64,000 bases of DNA from Bacillus sp. FJAT-49711 (GTDB taxonomy: Bacteria > Bacillota > Bacilli > Bacillales > Bacillaceae_C). Of this stretch, positions 62,531 to 64,000 are shown in pieces. Under the pieces are notes generated by a model, which was not told the DNA's origin, searched no databases, and was given only the letters and a program-made list of their open reading frames with translations. A program made the translations under genes and the position numbers. The DNA is taken from NCBI RefSeq assembly GCF_018343715.1, contig NZ_JAGYPL010000002.1, forward strand, positions 310,001 to 374,000. The letters run 5' to 3'. Each line of letters begins with the position of its first letter. Positions within the stretch are counted from its first letter, which is position 1.

Positions 62531-62983
62531 ATGGCAATCGCTCAATTGTTGAAAGTGAAAACAGAAGGAAAATGGAATCACGGTTTGCAAACATCAATTT
62601 CAATCAGGGATTTTGAAAAAATCACAGTCGATGAACCAGTTAATCTAGGAGGTACAGATGAAGGACCAAATCCGGTTGAATTGGTACTTGCAGGACTATC
62701 AAGTTGTGCTTCTGTTATGATTGCATTGATCGCAAAAGAACAGAACTTTTCCTATTCCGGCGTTGACTTCAAAAACGAAGGGACATTGGATCTCCGCGGT
62801 TTGCAAGGTGTGGAAGGCGTTTCGCCTCATTTCCAATCCATTCAATTCGACGTCGTGATCAACACAGAAGAAAGCGATGAAAGAATACAAACATTGAAAG
62901 CTGAAGTAGAAAGAAGATGCCCGGTTTTAAATCTTCTAGCGGATGCAGGTGTTCAAGTCGACGGAAACTGGAAAAAAGCTTAA
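62531..62983 (+). CDS. OsmC-family protein
   Basis: 150 residues. The OsmC/Ohr fold is marked by NLGGTDEGPNPVELVLAGLS, SSCASVMIALIAKEQ with the first reactive Cys, and RRCPVLNLL with the second. Such proteins are thiol peroxidases or related redox enzymes. ATG 62531 follows ATGGAGTG. It is the only gene behind the SAM-I riboswitch (124 nt after the terminator), which points to sulfur metabolism. A TACAAT box near 62499 could also be a separate promoter. Confidence 0.87.
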   Translation: MAIAQLLKVKTEGKWNHGLQTSISIRDFEKITVDEPVNLGGTDEGPNPVELVLAGLSSCASVMIALIAKEQNFSYSGVDFKNEGTLDLRGLQGVEGVSPHFQSIQFDVVINTEESDERIQTLKAEVERRCPVLNLLADAGVQVDGNWKKA

Positions 62984-63037
62984 CTCTATGACAGTCAGAA
63001 CCGCTAATACAGCAGTTCTTTCTCCTATATTGGAAAT

Positions 63038-63104
63038 AGTGCTAGGCACTTAAACAACTCTGAATGTTCAAAATTGTACCAGAGTTGTTTGAGTGCCTGG
63101 CACT
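63038..63104. repeat. 25-bp-stem hairpin element
   Basis: Arms 63038-63062 and 63080-63104 pair along 25 positions with only two mismatches (G-T wobbles) around a 17-nt loop. The ends carry GTGCCTGGCAC-type palindromes (GAGTGCCTGGCACTC at 63091-63105). The short T-run suits a mobile or extragenic hairpin repeat better than a plain terminator. It lies between convergent osmC and the glutamate-synthase gene. Confidence 0.6.
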
Positions 63105-63113
63105 CAAACAAAT

Positions 63114-63998
63114 TCAAACAATTTGTTTTTGAATTGCTTTAAGGATGCTCTCTAGGGGATAGACGATTCCTTTGTCATCTTTATACATGATATTTTTAGG
63201 AGAAAAGTGGACAGGTGATTCGAGTCCGGCTGCTGCTGAAATGCGAAATAGTCCTTTTCGTAATGTGATTAAGTAGTTTGCAGTACGATACTTTTTTTCA
63301 TCAATGACTAAGGCCTTCTGTAAATCGGGATCTGTAGTGGCAACTCCGACAGGACAAATATTGGATTGGCATTTCAATGTTTGGATACAGCCAACTGAAA
63401 TCATAAAACCACGTGCAATATTGATTAAATCTGCTCCCATCGCTAGAGCAACTGCTATGCGATCAGGTGTAAAAAGCTTCCCGGAAGCGATGATTTTCAC
63501 TCGATCTCGAACCCCGTATTTGTTTAAGGTGCATACAAGAATAGATAGGGCAGACTTAAGAGGCAATCCTACACTGTCAATTAGCTCTTGATATGAAGCG
63601 CCCGTTCCTCCCTCGCCGCCATCGACTGTAATAAAATCGGGACCTTTTCCTGTCTCTTTCATATACTTGGCGAGTTCTTCAGCGCTATCATTACTACCAA
63701 CTACAATTTTTATTCCAACTGGCTTTCCTGTGTGCGCACGGATCTTTTCTATGAATTCACACATAGATACGACATTATCAAATTGGTGAAAGCGGTTTGG
63801 GCTATCTACGGCTTTGTATGGCACAACTTTACGAATATCGGCAATTTCGGGATTGACCTTTTCAGCGTCAATATGGCCACCGCGTGTTTTTGCTCCTTGC
63901 GCTAATTTTAATTCAAATGCTTTTATTTGTGGAATTTCACTTTTCCTTTTTAATTCATCCCAGTCTAAATCTCCATTTTCATCACGGATTCCAAATAA
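63114..63998 (-). CDS. yerD: FMN-binding glutamate synthase family protein (YerD-like), 3' part
   Basis: The frame stays open to the window edge, so the start lies outside; about 294 C-terminal residues are visible. Features of the GltB central domain are GAKTRGGHIDAEKVNPEIAD, PVGIKIVVGSND, FITVDGGEGGTGASYQEL and the Cys cluster CIQTLKCQSNICPVGVAT (an Fe-S-type motif). B. subtilis YerD is a membrane-linked stand-alone protein of this family with about 525 residues, and its physiological reaction is not established. The internal GTG that gives MPYKAV is not the real start. Confidence 0.88.
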   Translation of the reverse strand, partial: LFGIRDENGDLDWDELKRKSEIPQIKAFELKLAQGAKTRGGHIDAEKVNPEIADIRKVVPYKAVDSPNRFHQFDNVVSMCEFIEKIRAHTGKPVGIKIVVGSNDSAEELAKYMKETGKGPDFITVDGGEGGTGASYQELIDSVGLPLKSALSILVCTLNKYGVRDRVKIIASGKLFTPDRIAVALAMGADLINIARGFMISVGCIQTLKCQSNICPVGVATTDPDLQKALVIDEKKYRTANYLITLRKGLFRISAAAGLESPVHFSPKNIMYKDDKGIVYPLESILKAIQKQIV

Positions 63999-64000
63999 GG

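Overview
The window looks like a chromosomal segment of a low-GC, endospore-forming member of the Bacillaceae. The evidence is AT-rich DNA, strong AGGAGG-type ribosome binding sites, frequent TTG/GTG starts, a CotX-type spore coat gene, a sigma-B-type promoter in front of a KatE-type catalase, and several blocks matching Bacillus subtilis gene groups (yerO-swrC, yvgK-L-M-N, ykoE-D-C, yfiY-Z/yfhA/yusV, yerD). I see no rRNA, tRNA, CRISPR array, transposase or prophage gene. It reads as ordinary chromosome with accessory nutrient-uptake and stress loci.

Layout. 0-4.1 kb: end of a beta-propeller gene, a TIM-barrel isomerase, a hypothetical gene, a broken HXXEE membrane gene and selO. 4.1-9.2 kb: pgeF and a TetR gene, divergent from an SwrC-like RND pump with a palindrome between its -35 and -10. 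9.3-14.0 kb: a membrane-anchored unknown, two aldo/keto reductases, an epimerase and an HxlR regulator. 14.4-17.4 kb: a broken zinc-ribbon gene and a molybdate locus (modA, modB, YvgK-type sensor) around a 30-bp perfect palindrome. 17.5-22.4 kb: a TetR gene and a polytopic membrane protein with matching operators, rlmCD and small enzymes. 22.5-26.9 kb: a GH43 glycosidase divergent from a sugar ABC importer.

27.0-38.4 kb is an iron-surface-determinant (Isd) type heme locus. One arm (minus strand) has a heme-binding lipoprotein, permease, ATPase and IsdG-type heme oxygenase. The other (plus strand) has an IsdC-like NEAT protein, a 1103-residue seven-NEAT wall protein, a second heme importer and sortase B. 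Fur boxes lie between the arms. Hemoprotein heme would be captured at the wall by sortase-B-anchored NEAT proteins, passed to the lipoproteins, imported and opened by the oxygenase.

38.5-46.9 kb: a CofE-like ligase and LysR regulator, a TetR/metallo-hydrolase/DUF2568 operon, a LigB-type dioxygenase, and a TPP-riboswitch-controlled ECF transporter (ykoEDC). 47-53 kb: a frameshifted flavin monooxygenase and a second sugar ABC importer with its LacI regulator and twin operators. 53-59 kb: spore coat genes, a Fur-controlled siderophore importer and a divergent ferredoxin-NADP reductase. 59-64 kb: katE, a YhcH-family gene, a SAM-I riboswitch upstream of an OsmC-family gene, a long hairpin element and the 3' part of a YerD-like glutamate-synthase gene.

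The most unusual signals are the three tandem NEAT domains whose heme-ligand Tyr position holds His, the SAM riboswitch in front of osmC, the 30-bp palindrome of the molybdate sensor, the TetR/membrane-protein pair with matching operators, and two tandem hairpin arrays that both have a 51-nt period.
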